Origin: Benincasa hispida
Lineage: Eukaryota > Streptophyta > Magnoliopsida > Cucurbitales > Cucurbitaceae
Direction: 5' to 3'
Length of the DNA stretch: 64,000 nucleotides
NCBI RefSeq assembly: GCF_009727055.1
Contig: NC_052360.1
Coordinates: forward strand, 71,446,145-71,510,144
Positions 1 through 10,882 of the stretch are shown here, piece by piece. A model generated the notes under the pieces. That model had not been told where the DNA came from and made no database searches. It saw only the letters and a list, made by a program, of their open reading frames with translations. Within the stretch, counting starts at the first letter, position 1. Each line of letters begins with the position of its first letter. A program made the position numbers and the translations under genes.

Positions 1-960
1 ACATTCATCACTTCAAGACTCCAAAACTCTTCGACTTAGTGTAAATCAAGCGTTTGAGAAACAAAAATTCCACAAATTAGATGTGGATAGGGAATAGGTA
101 AACATAAAGCTTGAGAGTCAATGCATCGTTGAAGTTGACCAATGACAAAAGCCCTATAGTCAAAAGAAGCACCTTTTCCAATTTGATACGACAAAGTAGC
201 TAGAGCAATCAAAAGACCAGAGTGGTGAGAAGAAAGGTACCAATTGGAAATCCTAATCCGAATCAGCACAACATATTTAGCACTTAGCTCGGTAGAAGAA
301 AGCTGCCTAATCTTAAGCCAAGCATTCTTCAAATCTCCAGTTAATTTAGCAACCAAAATTTTCACAGAAGGATGTAGTTCATGAGTGTTGGGGAGAACAT
401 TCCTATCAAGAAAAGAATTAATCACATTAGTATAAAAACAAAATTGTGGCCTCTGACATGAACCCTTGAAAGTCAGGAGAATTCACATCATCAAAAGTAG
501 GCGAAAGATTCCCAATAAATTCTCTAACAATTTTAGGATAATAAGGGCCAAGGTTCAAAATAATCTTCATTAGGTCAGCTTTAACACTCAGTTCCATGAT
601 ATCAAGACATTCTTGTACCTATTTTGATAACTCCTTTTCAGCAAACATCTTCCTCTTGATTACAAACTTCCAAAAGCAGGCATTTTCTTTAGATTAAAAT
701 TAGACATCATCAAGAGCATGCGAAGAATAGAGACAAGATTTGCCTTTTTCTTTTGATCTCCTGTAGAAGCACGAGTGACTGGCCCTTGAAATTTTCCAGA
801 TTCATCGTCAGAACTGTTGATCAGCCCTCAATCTATTGAAGACTCAAATATGTCTTCAACATCTTTTTCATTAGAATTTTCTCTTGGAGACTCAGACCCC
901 ACCCCAGATTACCCTCTTAACTTAGAAGGGAGTATGACTGTAGCAGTTACCAACCTTTTT
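1..960 (-). pseudogene. Envelope-like (plant transposon-type) ORF of a copia/Sirevirus-like element, C-terminal part
   Basis: The longest open stretch on the minus strand is 425-36 (129 codons). It contains ELHPSVKILVAKLTGDL, then LSSTELSAKYVVLIRIRISNW and SYQIGKG. These match the style of the third, envelope-like ORF found downstream of pol in Sirevirus-type copia elements, and of the putative plant transposon protein domain. Upstream on the minus strand, other frames read FAEKELSK.VQECLDIMELS and ILNLGPYYPKIVREFIGNLSPTF, separated by stops and frameshifts, so the gene is dead and its reading continues past the window edge. No signal peptide or membrane segment is visible. The real role of this ORF class is unknown. 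Family assignment is from memory of the family; the fragments themselves are seen directly. Confidence 0.6.
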
Positions 961-1179
961 GTGATACCTATTGCCCATCTGAACCTTTTTCTGTTTCTAA
1001 ACTTTAAGCCAAGTATCCCCATACTTCAGCTTTTTTCCTTCTTCATTTCCTTATCCTTTACCCATTTTCCTACAATTCCACATTAATTTAAATATTAAAC
1101 CCATCATTTTACTAATCTCAACAATAAACATATTTAAATAGGGAAAGTAGGGTTTGGGTTTCACAATTGTGCAGTAGGT
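961..1179. other. Spacer between envelope-like ORF and copia LTR
   Basis: AT-rich sequence lying, in minus-strand order, between the end of the copia LTR and the envelope-like ORF. I see no primer-binding site or coding signal. The position fits an internal region from which gag and pol were deleted. Confidence 0.4.
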
Positions 1180-2042
1180 TGAAGGAACTCGTTTTATAGA
1201 GAATCTTTGAGAAGAAGCGGATCGTCCAAATCCCATTTTGATTGAAAACAAACATTTATAGTAAACAAAACAGATTATGAATCATAACATAAAATTATAG
1301 CATGATTTCTAACTAGAAAAAAAGTTTAAAGATTATACCTTTGAAGAACTTTTCTTCACGTTAATCCCTCGAACTAACTCAAACTCCTCTAACAACAAAG
1401 ACCTCTCCTCAAACAAACAACAACCAAAACACTCGAACCAAAAGTGAAGGACACTACCACTTGGTGACCTTGGTATTCTCAGGTGAGAACCTAGAAGTGG
1501 TGGGCTCTGGTGCTATTTTGGTTAGGAGGGAGTTTAAGAGTTTTTAGGAGGAAGACGATTGAAGGAAGAACACATTCTATTGCATAGAGAATTACTTCAA
1601 TTGTTTAGGCGACGAGACTATCGTATAGGCTCTCTCAATGTATCGTATATAATAAAATCTCATTTTATTTATTCCATTTACCATAAAAAAAAAACCAACT
1701 AATCTTCCAATAAGGTGATTAAAGAGAAAAATGGATTAATTATCAAATAATTAATAATATAAATAAATATGATAACCAATATATCATATTATATTTATAA
1801 CTTATAGTTTTAATATTGCATCATATACAATATAAACTATAGTTCTTTTTCTCTATTTTATGACATTTAATATAAATCATATTTATATTAAATTTAACAA
1901 CTATGAATCTTTTTCATAGAAAATATATTTGAATCATATTCAAATATTTGTTCCTCTTATCAAACTATAATGTATCAAATATATTATGTCAACCATATCA
2001 TATATTATCGTATTAATTTAATTATATCATATATAATTTCAA
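1180..2042 (-). repeat. Partial copia LTR (3' portion, minus orientation)
   Basis: On the minus strand it ends GAGTTCCTTCAA, the same 3' end as the plus-strand copia LTR that finishes at 8055. It aligns by eye along its whole length with 13830-14700: the same GGATTTGGACGATCC near the end, the same CACTTGGTGACCTTGGTATT segment, and the same AT-rich block with TATCATATATAATT. The other side is cut off at about 2042, where a plus-strand integrase fragment begins, so the 5' part of the LTR is missing. With the envelope-like ORF following it on the minus strand, it looks like the 5' LTR of an internally deleted copia element. Confidence 0.7.
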
Positions 2043-2051
2043 AATGCATTG

Positions 2052-2288
2052 GACAGACGAATTAAAATATTTCGATCGGATCAGAGTGGAAAGTTTTTGG
2101 ATTATAAGTTCTAGAACTATATGATAGAACATGGAATCGTTTCCCAACTCTCAGCACCCAGTACACCTCAGTAGAATGGTGTATCAGAGAAGAGAAATGG
2201 AACCTTGTTGGATATGGTTCGGTCAATGATGAGTTACGCTTCCTTATCGAACTTGTTTTGGGGTTTTGCAGTGGAGACTCCAGCTTGA
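2052..2288 (+). pseudogene. Copia integrase fragment
   Basis: The plus strand here matches, base by base with many substitutions, the minus-strand integrase region at 8930-9150 of the neighbouring copia element. Shared stretches include GAACATGGAAT, CACCTCAG.AGAATGGTGTATCAGAGA and GATGAGTTACGCTTCCTTA. In that copy these encode the end of the integrase core (MMSYASLPESFWG). Frameshifts and stops prevent translation. It is fused directly to copia leader sequence, an order that does not occur in an intact element. Confidence 0.65.
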
Positions 2289-2846
2289 GATCTATCCTCG
2301 GCCTCGAGGCACCCTGGAAGTGTCCCTCTAAAGGATGGTGTTTGGGTAGGTCAATACCAAGGTGAATGGAGAGAATGTTCATAGTAAGTAGGAGCGAGAT
2401 GTGTGACAATATATCCCATGGTCTCTCTCATTAAGTTGGATAACGTTTCTGTGCATCGCCTCGAGGCACCTTGGGAGTGTCCCCCTATAGGATGGTAGTT
2501 TTGCACGACTCTTTATCTGATCTCCTGTATGGGATAAGGTCGCTTTAGTCTCTTGTCCTAATCTACTTTTTCCCTATGGTGGGCACATTAGGGCAGGAAA
2601 AATGGTGATTGTTAGTGTCAGTTAAACGATTTGTTTCTGCCTAATGGTTGAGAATGTCTCATCCCAGTGAAAGGGCACTTGATCAACCTATCAGTGAGTT
2701 TTATCCTACCTCGCTGGGGCATCATTTCGAAATAGATGTGTTTTCACTTAGGGTACATGGAAACTATTTTTCTAAAACTAAAATTGGTGTTAAAAGTGGT
2801 AATGCATAGATTTATTAAGTTTGTTCGTTTTTCCAGCAACAGAAAA
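2289..2846 (+). repeat. Copia leader (untranslated region before gag)
   Basis: Matches the reverse complement of 10883-11525, the leader of the minus-strand copia element. Shared motifs are GAGATCTATCCTCGGCCTC, GTGTCCCCCTA, TAGGTCAATACCAAGGTGAATG and AAGGGCACTTGATCA. Two copies of GCCTCGAGGCACC..GG.AGTGTCC lie about 165 bp apart (2309 and 2459), so part of the leader is itself duplicated. No long ORF belongs here. Confidence 0.65.
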
Positions 2847-3080
2847 ATGACTATAGCCACATTAGCTCTTTTAAATGCCGATAAGTTGACTGCTAGTTGG
2901 AAACACAATGATCTAAGGTTCATCCTTACGAAGGAGTGTCCTCCTATTCCGACTCAGAACGCTATTCGAAATGTTCGGGAGGCTTATGAGAGATGGACAT
3001 GGGCAAACGAGAAGGCCCGAGTTTACATCTTGGCCAGTTTAAACGATGTTTTGGCAAAGAAGCATGAGCCTATGCCCTAA
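2847..3080 (+). pseudogene. Copia gag N-terminus, truncated into an LTR
   Basis: The frame from ATG 2847 reads MTIATLALLNADKLTASW, then ECPPIP and ANEKARVYILASLNDVLAKK. The same protein start is encoded on the minus strand at 10882-10630 in the adjacent copia element, which supports this start over the upstream in-frame ATG at 2736. This is the N-terminal part of a UBN2-type copia gag. After AKKHEP the frame runs straight into copia LTR sequence (ATGCCCTAAACTCTCG) and stops at 3080, so about three quarters of gag and all of pol are missing. The junction lies at a shared TATG between the gag and LTR sequences. Confidence 0.7.
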
Positions 3081-3265
3081 ACTCTCGTAGGGTCCTTAGT
3101 TTTTAAACACCTGTATGAAGAAATGCTTGTGATGTAATAATATGAGATATTTTCTTCATTGTTGTCTATGAAATATGAGATATTTTATTTGCATTTACCA
3201 CAAACCAATAAATTAAGATCCCTGGTTGTAGTTGTAACTTAAGCATGTATGTGGAGACTTACAAG

Positions 3266-3438
3266 TGGATCATGCCTTAAGTGATAACCTAAATGGTCTG
3301 TAGTATATGGATATAGGAGGGAAACCTTATCCTGGTGACACTAGCTGTCTCTTATACACATGGATCATGCCTTAAGTGATAACCTAAATGGTCTGTAGTA
3401 TATGGATATAGGAGGGAAACCTTATCCTGGTGACACTA
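3266..3438. repeat. 78-bp exact duplication around a partial Tn5 end (artefact)
   Basis: 3266-3343 and 3361-3438 are identical, offset 95 bp. Between them, 3345-3361 is CTGTCTCTTATACACAT, the first 17 bases of the Tn5 mosaic end used in Nextera libraries. The sequence continues correctly only after the second copy. This is best read as an assembly or gap-filling error, not biology. Confidence 0.9.
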
Positions 3439-3500
3439 CGGATACGACCCACTTTATAGATAGTTACAAGTGTTGTGACATGCTACAGATGGTCTAATCC

Positions 3501-3538
3501 CTGTCTCTTATACACATCTAGATGTGTATAAGAGACAG
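3501..3538. other. Nextera junction adapter (two Tn5 mosaic ends), contaminant
   Basis: A perfect 38-bp palindrome: CTGTCTCTTATACACATCT followed by its reverse complement. The same 9 bases, GTCTAATCC, stand immediately left (3492-3500) and right (3539-3547), as expected for a 9-bp Tn5 target duplication between neighbouring tagmentation products. A spurious reading frame starting MCIRDR arises here. Removing 47 bp (one GTCTAATCC plus the palindrome) restores the copia LTR sequence seen in its relatives. Confidence 0.97.
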
Positions 3539-3958
3539 GTCTAATCCTGATCATTTATGTGAAGACATACGAGCAAGGGTGTCCTATACAAAGAAGTCTG
3601 ACTGGACCAGGAAGTATTTAGTCTCGTTATATAATGTCCTTCCTGACAGAAACTTTCATTTCACTAGGATGACCATAGGTAACATGACTTTAATCCTGAG
3701 TGAGTTGGGAACTACTACCTATGATGGCAGTCCTTTGATTTGCATGGGTGCAAGTGGCCAGAATGCCGACTCAAACCTACCATATTGGGGATTCGTCTGA
3801 TTAAAGAGTTGAGAACTCAGCTACGCAAGATAAAATTCACTCATTCCCCGAAGCAGGGGTAAGTAGATAGATTGCTCCCTTAAGGACTAATTTCAGGGCT
3901 TTAATGATGTGGTACCACACATCTTCTCATGGCCCGAGAGGTGTCCATACATAGTAGG

Positions 3959-6708
3959 TGTAAACCCCAGATTCTAAATTTCCTAGACAAGTATGTTTAG
4001 CCAAAGGAATGATATATTAAATATCTAATAAGTGAAAATCTATGTTATTTATAGGAGTTGTTGAGAAAGGAAAAGGAAATCATATTAAATAGGAAAGCCC
4101 ACTTATTAGTTTGGTTGGAGGCACTAAATATGGTGTGAAGTGGCGGTTAGTCCTTGAACTTGGGAGGCAGGAGGAAGATTAAAAGGCAAAGAAACTTCAA
4201 AAGTTTGGTTTCAGCAATCTACATGAGCAAATTTAGTAAAATCGGTGCCATTTGAAAGCTGGGAGGATCTAGTTTTCGAGGTTGTCTTGTCGGAGAAAGA
4301 TTGCAGGAGAAGAACAAAAAGTGAGGAATTTGCAGAAGAGGTAGAATCTCAGATTAATTAGGGCCCGAGGTGAAGATTGGAAGCTCCATGCGAAACCATA
4401 ACGAATTTTTTGCTATAATTTAAGGTAAGGAAGTTAACTCAATTTTCAACATGTTTGTAGAAGGAAGTTTCTTCAAAAGAGGTCTGGATTTTGAGTTATG
4501 AATTTTTGAAATTGTAACAGAGAATCTGTGCATAAGCAGAGAGTTGCTTGGGAAGAACAAGCAAACAACTCACCGTGGAGAGTTATAGCGAGATATGGAG
4601 AATGAAGATCTAGCTTATAAAGGAAATCTCGCTAATTTGTGATGAGGATCTCGCTCTAGAAGGAAATCTCGCTAGAAATTGGGCTGAATCTCGCTGGTAT
4701 GGTGAGTATCGCTAGGTTGAAATTTGTTAAAGAAAAGCTTGATCTCGCTCATAATGAGGATCTCGCTCATGAGGATTTCGCTCATGAGGAAGAATTCACT
4801 CATGATGAGTATCTTGCTAGTAAAGCTGTCTTTAATGATGAAAGTTCCATTAGTAAATGAACTATTTGAGGTATTTTGCTAAGAATTCAAGGTAGTTTAA
4901 CTGGGAATTATGTCCATTCAGGCCAAGAAGAGCTAGGAGAGGCATATAACCCATTAAAAGACCAACGAGCTGTGAGTGACTATGTGATGATTTAATGCTT
5001 TAATGATTTAGAAACCATGATTTCCTTGAAGTTATTTCTCATGCTAAGTGTTTATATGAAGTACCAAGCAACATATGTTTGAAGTTATTTCTCATGCTAA
5101 GTAAAGCATGTTTTCCATGGAAATTGACATGATTTAAATATGTTATCTTGTCCAAATACTTTCAGCATGTTTACGTAACTCCATTTTTATGATGAAATAG
5201 TATGATGGATGAACTAGTATGATGATTTGAGCACTAAGCCTTAGTGTTCAACTAAATGTTTATGACTAGTTATATGACAGATACTAAAGGACAATGAGAA
5301 GGTATCCTAGTCAAGTACCTAAGGTATGCTGGTACTCAGTTATAACCACGTGCACGTTGGTAATACGATGTTGGGGGATTGAGCAAAAGGGTTCTCCCCG
5401 ACTAAGGTTGACGTTGAGGGTTAGATCTAGTAGTTCACTCTCAACTAAGGATAATGGCAGTCATATCTTCTCCTAGGCTAAAAGGATAGTTCGGAATTGC
5501 TAATGCTTATGAATGTTTATCAACGCATGATGTTACTAATGTGTGAGTTTTCCAAGTACATTTCCCATATCTAATGCATGCTAATAGTTTTTATAAGCTA
5601 GTTCAACATGAGTTAAGCCAACTTATTTTACAAAGTATAAAGTATACGTTAGGGTTAAAACTAAGGTTGAATGAAGCTTGATGTACTGTGTTTAAATACC
5701 TAAGATTGCCAAAGTACATGCGTTGATATTTCTAAACACAATGAAGAGGAGTATTGAAGGTAAGAAAGGTATCTGAATAAATGTATGTAAGGGGTTGACG
5801 GTACATAGAAACGTCCACGTACACGTAGGTAGTTTTGAAGGAGAGGCCGAAGTATGGGTCTCCTAGGCCATAAATCAGTAAGGAGAGGCCGAAGCATGGG
5901 TCTCATGGCAAATAACAGATGTTGGGAGCTAGAGCAATGTATGCTCGTTCTCAACTAGGGAATAATGATGTTTAATGATGTTTAAGAGTGGTTATCAATG
6001 TTTATGTTTAAAGGAAGTTGCTTAAGATGCCCATCGGTATATTTAAAGAGATACACGTAGGGATCTCCCCTAGCCATAGTTCAGTATGAACAGGTCGAAG
6101 TAGAGGTCTCATCTGGCCATGGTTTGGCGTTGGGAATTAGAGTAAAGAATGTTCATTCTCCACTAAGATCCAAGTTTCTGATACAATGGTTTTAAAGGTT
6201 TTATGTACATGTTTGCTTGGTATATTTTAGTTCTAGTGTTATGTCTACAAGATTTCAGTTTAAGCATGACATTTATGTTTTTATTAAGTCACTCACTGGG
6301 CTTCTAGTTCATAGATTTTCTGTGTTTCCCTTTTTCAGGTAGCGGTCAGATTTCTCAAGGTTGATCCTGCTGCTGCTTGCCACTGAAAAGCCCGGCTTGT
6401 TCAGAAGAACTTAGGTTGATGGCTTGTTCATGTACACATGTTTTGAGAGGGAATAGGGCTTTGTTAGGAATGTTTGGGCCATTTGTGAATATTTTTCCGT
6501 AGATGGTATGTCATGGTCGTATGCACGTGTTTATGTATCTTTGTAGAACCTTAAGAGAGGCTTGTTGTATGCGTATACTACTAATGTGTTAAACAGGTTG
6601 GTATTTAGATTAGAAGGCTTTGGTGATGGGTACTGACAGTAGGGTTAGTAACTACCACAGTCATATCCTTATCCAGATTAAAAGGGTAATCTGGGAGGGG
6701 GTGTGAGA
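3959..6708 (+). mobile_element. Solo gypsy LTR with target duplication GTAGG
   Basis: Starts TGTAAACCCCAG and ends GGGAGGGGGTGTGAGA (CA end mutated to GA). It is flanked by GTAGG on both sides (3954-3958, 6709-6713) and inserted in the copia LTR. Length is 2750 bp. There is no coding region, primer site or second LTR, so it is a solo LTR, probably left by LTR-LTR recombination. It resembles the LTR at 15316-18000: same start, same GGGGGTGTGA end, and TTTCAGGTAG about 350-450 bp before the 3' end. Sub-repeats are (G)ATCTCGCT motifs at 4585-4830 and imperfect repeats with GAGGCCGAAG at 5840-6110. Confidence 0.88.
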
Positions 6709-8055
6709 GTAGGACTATGATGTATTATTCATTAGAGGAATCAGTGGTACTTAAGGAGTTAGATGTAACTACAGGGAAAAACGATAAATTGGCCCAACTG
6801 TACTTATGAGCGATCTATGAAGGGTTATCGTATTGTAGTGAGAAGAGTGCAGCTGTCAATCTTTAATAGAGTGCCCACAGTTAACGAATGGTGAATCTCG
6901 TGATTAAAGAGTTTAGTCAGCTATTCACGTACCGTTGAAGCTTCAAGCTACAGGTACATAAGGCCCCCTTTGTAGCTCAATGGATTCAAGTTGAGAATCA
7001 GTTTCTGAGTCAGTTTGAAGTGTTCAAATTGACGAGAGGGAGTTTGATTATATATGATATGATTAAACTTGTTCAATTATATGTGATATAATTAATATGA
7101 TTTATGAGATGCATTAATTGGAGGAATTTGATATAAATATTATTTATATGAAGTAAAGGAGAAAAGGACTATGGTTTAAATGTTACATATGATGTGATAT
7201 TAAAACTATAGGTTATAAATATAATATGATAAGTTAGTTATTATATTTATTTATAATTAAAATAATTGTATGATAATTATGGGTGGTTTCTCCTTTAACC
7301 ATGCGTGAAAGTGGGAGGTTATGTTCAATTTTCATAACTGAATGATGAAATGAAAAATGTTTTCATTTTGAAAGAAATTGATTCATTAAGTACACTACTA
7401 ATCGTTTAGCTCACGAGAGACTACACGATAGCCTTTAGGTGTTTTTCTAAACGATCGTGTACTGGCACCTTTGACTAAACTATCGTGTAAAGTTTTAATA
7501 AATGATCACATGCCTACCGAGATTCTCTAAACGATCAAGTATATTTAACTAAACGTTCGTGTACCTACTGAGTTTTACTAAACGATCAAGCACACAAAGT
7601 CTATACGATAGATAGTTTCTTCTCCCACTTGCTTGGTCGTATAGTTTGATCGTTGCTTTCCTCCAACCCTCTACCAAATCCAACAGAGCTCATACCTCCT
7701 GGATTCTCATTCCAAGAATACCAAGGTTGTTGAGTGGTAGTGTCTAAGCGGTTACATGTTCATGGAGAAGATAGTTCATGATCTAAGTGACAATGAGAGA
7801 CTTGCTGGACGGTTGTGGCAACAACGAGAGCTTGTTGTTCCAAGTCTTCACAAGAGCGAGAGAAATTCAGAAGAAACGTTTTTCAAAGGTATGTCTCTCG
7901 TTCCCTTTATATTTATTTATGAAAGCATGTTGTAATTTGTTAGAAAATGCATAACTGTTTTGTATGTTTGTAAATGCCTTTAATTTTGTCACAATGGATT
8001 TGGATCAATTGTGCTTCCGCTCATGGGTTCTCTTTGATAAGAGTTCCTTCAATAA

Positions 8056-8720
8056 ATGGTCTCCTCAAAATTGCCATTCAGAAAAACAATCTTGATATCC
8101 CTTTTTCATATCTCATAGTCATAATATGAGGCAATGGATAGGAGGATGCAAATAGACTTCAGCATGGCAGCAAGCGAGAAAGTCTCCTCATTGTCGACTC
8201 CCTCTACCTGGGTATAACCCTTCTAGCCTTAATGGTTTGCACCTTCCCATCAACACCCTGTTTCCTCTTGTAGATCCATTTACAACCTACAGGTTTAACC
8301 CCATCAGGTTGATCTACAAGATCCCAAACTGAATTGAAGTATATAGACTCCATTTCAAGATCCATGGCTTTGATCCATTCATCTCTATCAACATCTTCCA
8401 TTTCCTTCTTGTAAGATTATGGATCCTCAACCTCGCCATCAGCTACCATAGCTAGGATTTCAGTTAAACCCATATAGTGAATAGGTGGTCCCTCCCACTA
8501 CATCGAGGTTCCCTCAACACTTAAGGTGGATTTAACCTACTAGATGAACCTACTTCAACAACTCTTGTTGAGGTATCAGGTTCTTCAACAACTCATGTTG
8601 AAGATTTAGCAGTTTCTCTAAAAAGCTCATTCAACACGATTTTGCTTCTAGGTCTGTGCTCCCTTATATTATCCTCTTCAAGAAAATTAGAATTTGTCGG
8701 TACAAACACTTTGTTTTCTT
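8056..8720 (-). pseudogene. Copia reverse transcriptase, N-terminal part
   Basis: On the minus strand the frame 8401-8204 reads DEWIKAMDLEMESIYFNSVW, then GVKPVGCKWIYKRKQGVDGK, the conserved start of Ty1/copia reverse transcriptase. Frameshifted downstream it reads ETFSLAAMLKSICILLSIAS and, near 8060, IKIVFLNGN, corresponding to the family VKTAFLNG motif. Sequence stops at 8056 against an oppositely oriented copia LTR, so the catalytic YVDD region is absent. The acidic linker between integrase and RT lies at 8420-8720 with stops. Same element as 8763-10882. Confidence 0.8.
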
Positions 8721-8725
8721 TAGGA

Positions 8726-9600
8726 TCATAGAAATAACCATCTCTCATTCCCTTGGGGTAGCCTACAAATAGGCATAACCTTGAAGTGGTTCCAATTTCT
8801 TAGGATTAGCCTCAAGCGCATGTGCTGGGCAACAATAGATTCTAAAATGACGTAAACTGGCTTTACGACCAATCCAGAACTCCAATGGTGTTCTGGCAAC
8901 ACTTTTGGAGGGAACACAGTTCAAGATATAAGCTGTAGTCTCCAGTCTATGACCCCAAAATGATTCAGGTAAGGAAGCGTAACTCATCATAGACCGAACC
9001 ATGTCCAACAGGGTTCAATTTCTCCTCTCTGATACACCATTCTGCTGAGGTGTACCAGGTGCTGAGTTGGGAAACTATTCCATGTTCTATCAAATATTTC
9101 TAGAATGATGAATCTAAAAACTCTCCACCTCGATTAGATCGAAGTGTTTTAATCGTTCTACTTAATGGGATTTCAACTTCGGCCTTGAATTTTTTGAACT
9201 TTTCAAAGGACTCAGACTTATGTTGCATTAAATAAATGTACCCATACCTTGAATAATCATCAGTAAAAGTGATGAAGTATTCATAACCTCCTCTGGCTCG
9301 TACATTCATCAGACCACTAAGGTCTGAATGCACTAGCTCTAAAGGCTCTTTGGCCCTATGACCTTTTCCAATAAAAGGTCTTTTAGTCATTTTGCCTTCA
9401 AGGCATGACTCACACACAGGTAAAGAATTTTCTTCTAACTCGCTTAGAAGTCCATTCTTCACCAACCTCCCAATCCTATTGAGATTAATGTGTCCTAATG
9501 TTAGGTGACAAAGTTGGGCATTTTCTTTAGGAGAAATTTTTTTGGGCATTTTCTTTAGGAGAAATTTTAAGTCGCTTATTTTGAGTTATGGGAGTTTTAA
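8726..9600 (-). pseudogene. Copia integrase with GAG-pre-integrase zinc domain
   Basis: Minus strand 9549-9100 encodes LCHLTLGHINLNRI and VCESCLEGKMTKRPF (the HHCC zinc-binding domain), then LVHSDLSG, which holds the first catalytic Asp, YEYFITFTDDYSRYGYIYL, and TLRSNRGGEF. The last is normally S-D-R/N-GGEF, so the second catalytic Asp appears replaced by Asn. A second segment, 9008-8763, gives MMSYASLPESFWGHRLETTA and TPLEFWIGRK. A 26-bp tandem duplication (9514-9539 and 9542-9567, TTGGGCATTTTCTTTAGG) breaks the frame at the N-terminal end. Stops and frameshifts throughout make it inactive. Confidence 0.85.
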
Positions 9601-9820
9601 ACATCTCTATGTTATAGAGGGCATTTGTTGCTAACGGCCTTAGCACATACAAATTACTTTCCAGATGTGCAAAACAAATATTAACACCATTCTTTATAAT
9701 AAACACTTTATTGAAAGAGAAGAAGCATTGATATTTACATTCAAGCAGACACTTTACAGAAACTAAGTTCCTCTTTAAATCGAGAACTACATATACATCA
9801 TTCAGAATGAGAAATTTGTT
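9601..9820 (-). pseudogene. Copia protease to integrase linker
   Basis: Sequence joining the protease and pre-integrase domains of the minus-strand copia polyprotein. Frames are broken and no motif is readable with confidence. It is kept as part of the element because both neighbours are collinear parts of one pol. Confidence 0.5.
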
Positions 9821-10140
9821 CTATAAAGTCAATCGAAGACCTCCCACTATCATAGCTGAAACGACGTGTCTGAATCCAACTCGCATCGTCATCTCACCAG
9901 CACCAAGTTGCCACAAAGAACTAATTCCCTGAAAAGAAGATGAAAAATGGTTAGTGGCTCCAGAGTCAATAATCCAAGCAGAATCATTATTCTCTACTAA
10001 ACATGTTTTCAAAACTAGTAAATCACATTCAACTTGTTTGGCCTTCTTCTTTTCTGCCAAATATCTGGGGTAGTTTGTCTTCCAGTGACCATCTTGGTTG
10101 CAATGGAAACATTTTCCCTTGTCAACCCTCACTGGTTGCC
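9821..10140 (-). pseudogene. Copia gag zinc knuckle and aspartic protease start
   Basis: Minus strand 10132-9821 reads GKCFHCNQDGHWKTNYPRYL. This is a CCHC zinc knuckle (C-X2-C-X4-H-X4-C) whose last Cys is changed to Tyr. It is followed by AWIIDSGATNHF, the active-site DSGA motif of the copia aspartic protease with the usual TNH continuation. The knuckle normally binds the genomic RNA in the virus-like particle; the lost Cys would damage it. Confidence 0.85.
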
Positions 10141-10882
10141 TACCCCTTAGAGCAGCAGGTTATGGGTTAGGAGGCGCCTTCCCATTATCACCCTTCTTCT
10201 TCCACTTTCTAGTGTTGGAGGAAGAAGGTGCAGTCTTAGTTCTAGAGGTCGAACCTTTGTGGAACTTTTTTGATGATGAAGCAACATTTGCTTCACCAAC
10301 CTTTTTCTCATTGAGTAGAGTTGTAAAGTTGTAGTCAACCCTGTTCAAAACCCTGTTCAAAACAGTGTTGCTAACGAAATAAAGGAAGCTTTCTGATAAG
10401 GATTCCAGAATAATGCTAAGTTGGCTGGCCTCATCGATACTCGACCCGTTCATCTCAGCCACGTTGAAGTGGACCATCATGTTGAGAACATATTCTCGAA
10501 CAAATGTCCCTTCCTTCATGTGTGAGTTGAAGATGTACTTAAGAGCGTCATGACTAAGCTACGCAGACGGTTGTCCGAACATTCCCCTCAGGAATTCCAT
10601 GATCTCTCGTGCAGTAACCATGGGCTAATGCTTCTTGGCCAAAACTTTGTTAAGGTTGGCTAAGATATATGTTTGGGCCTTCTCGTTCGCCCGTGTCCAG
10701 CGTTCATACGCGTCTTAAACTATTCGAGCAGCACTGGGAGGTGGAATAGGAGGACACTCCTCCGTAAGAACGAATCGAATATCATCGATGATCAATATCA
10801 TGTTAATGATATTTATCTAACTACTATAATTTTTGCCAGTCAGTTTATCGATGACAAGCAAACTAAGTGTAGCGATAGCCAT
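10141..10882 (-). pseudogene. Copia gag (UBN2-type) pseudogene
   Basis: Begins at ATG 10882 on the minus strand (MAIATLSLLVIDKLTG), homologous to the plus-strand gag start at 2847. Continues in broken frames: EECPPIPPPSAARIV with a stop, then AYERWTRANEKAQTYILANL. 10519-10160 is the best open part, with FVREYVLNMMVHFNVAEMNG, ASQLSIILESLSESF and a basic Ser/Lys-rich tail before the zinc knuckle. Typical of the capsid protein of plant copia elements. A 12-bp tandem duplication near 10350 gives the repeated VLNRVLNRVD. Several stops; not functional. Confidence 0.85.

Larger units (their letters stand above)
3065..8055 (+). repeat. Copia LTR (plus), interrupted by a solo gypsy LTR
   Basis: Begins within the LTR at ATGCCCTAAACTCTCG (intact relatives start TGTTGGGTTT, as at 34973) and ends AAGAGTTCCTTCAA. 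Minus the insertion at 3959-6713 it is about 2.2 kb. Family landmarks, shared with the LTR pieces at 13830-18234, 31585-31845 and 34973-38802, are GGTCTGTAGTATATGGATA, GGTCTAATCCTGATCATT, TGACTTTAATCCTGAG and CCCCGAAGCAGGGG. Positions 7390-7620 hold several ACGATCGTGTA-like motifs. It carries assembly artefacts near 3344 and 3501. It abuts the minus-strand reverse transcriptase at 8056 in inverted orientation. Confidence 0.75.

Noticed and set aside
3501..3538. Perfect 38-bp palindrome as a terminator or insertion-sequence end
   Set aside because: Exactly matches doubled Tn5 mosaic ends used in sequencing libraries.
3522..3800. 92-codon plus-strand ORF starting MCIRDR
   Set aside because: Its start is translated Tn5 adapter; the rest is copia LTR.
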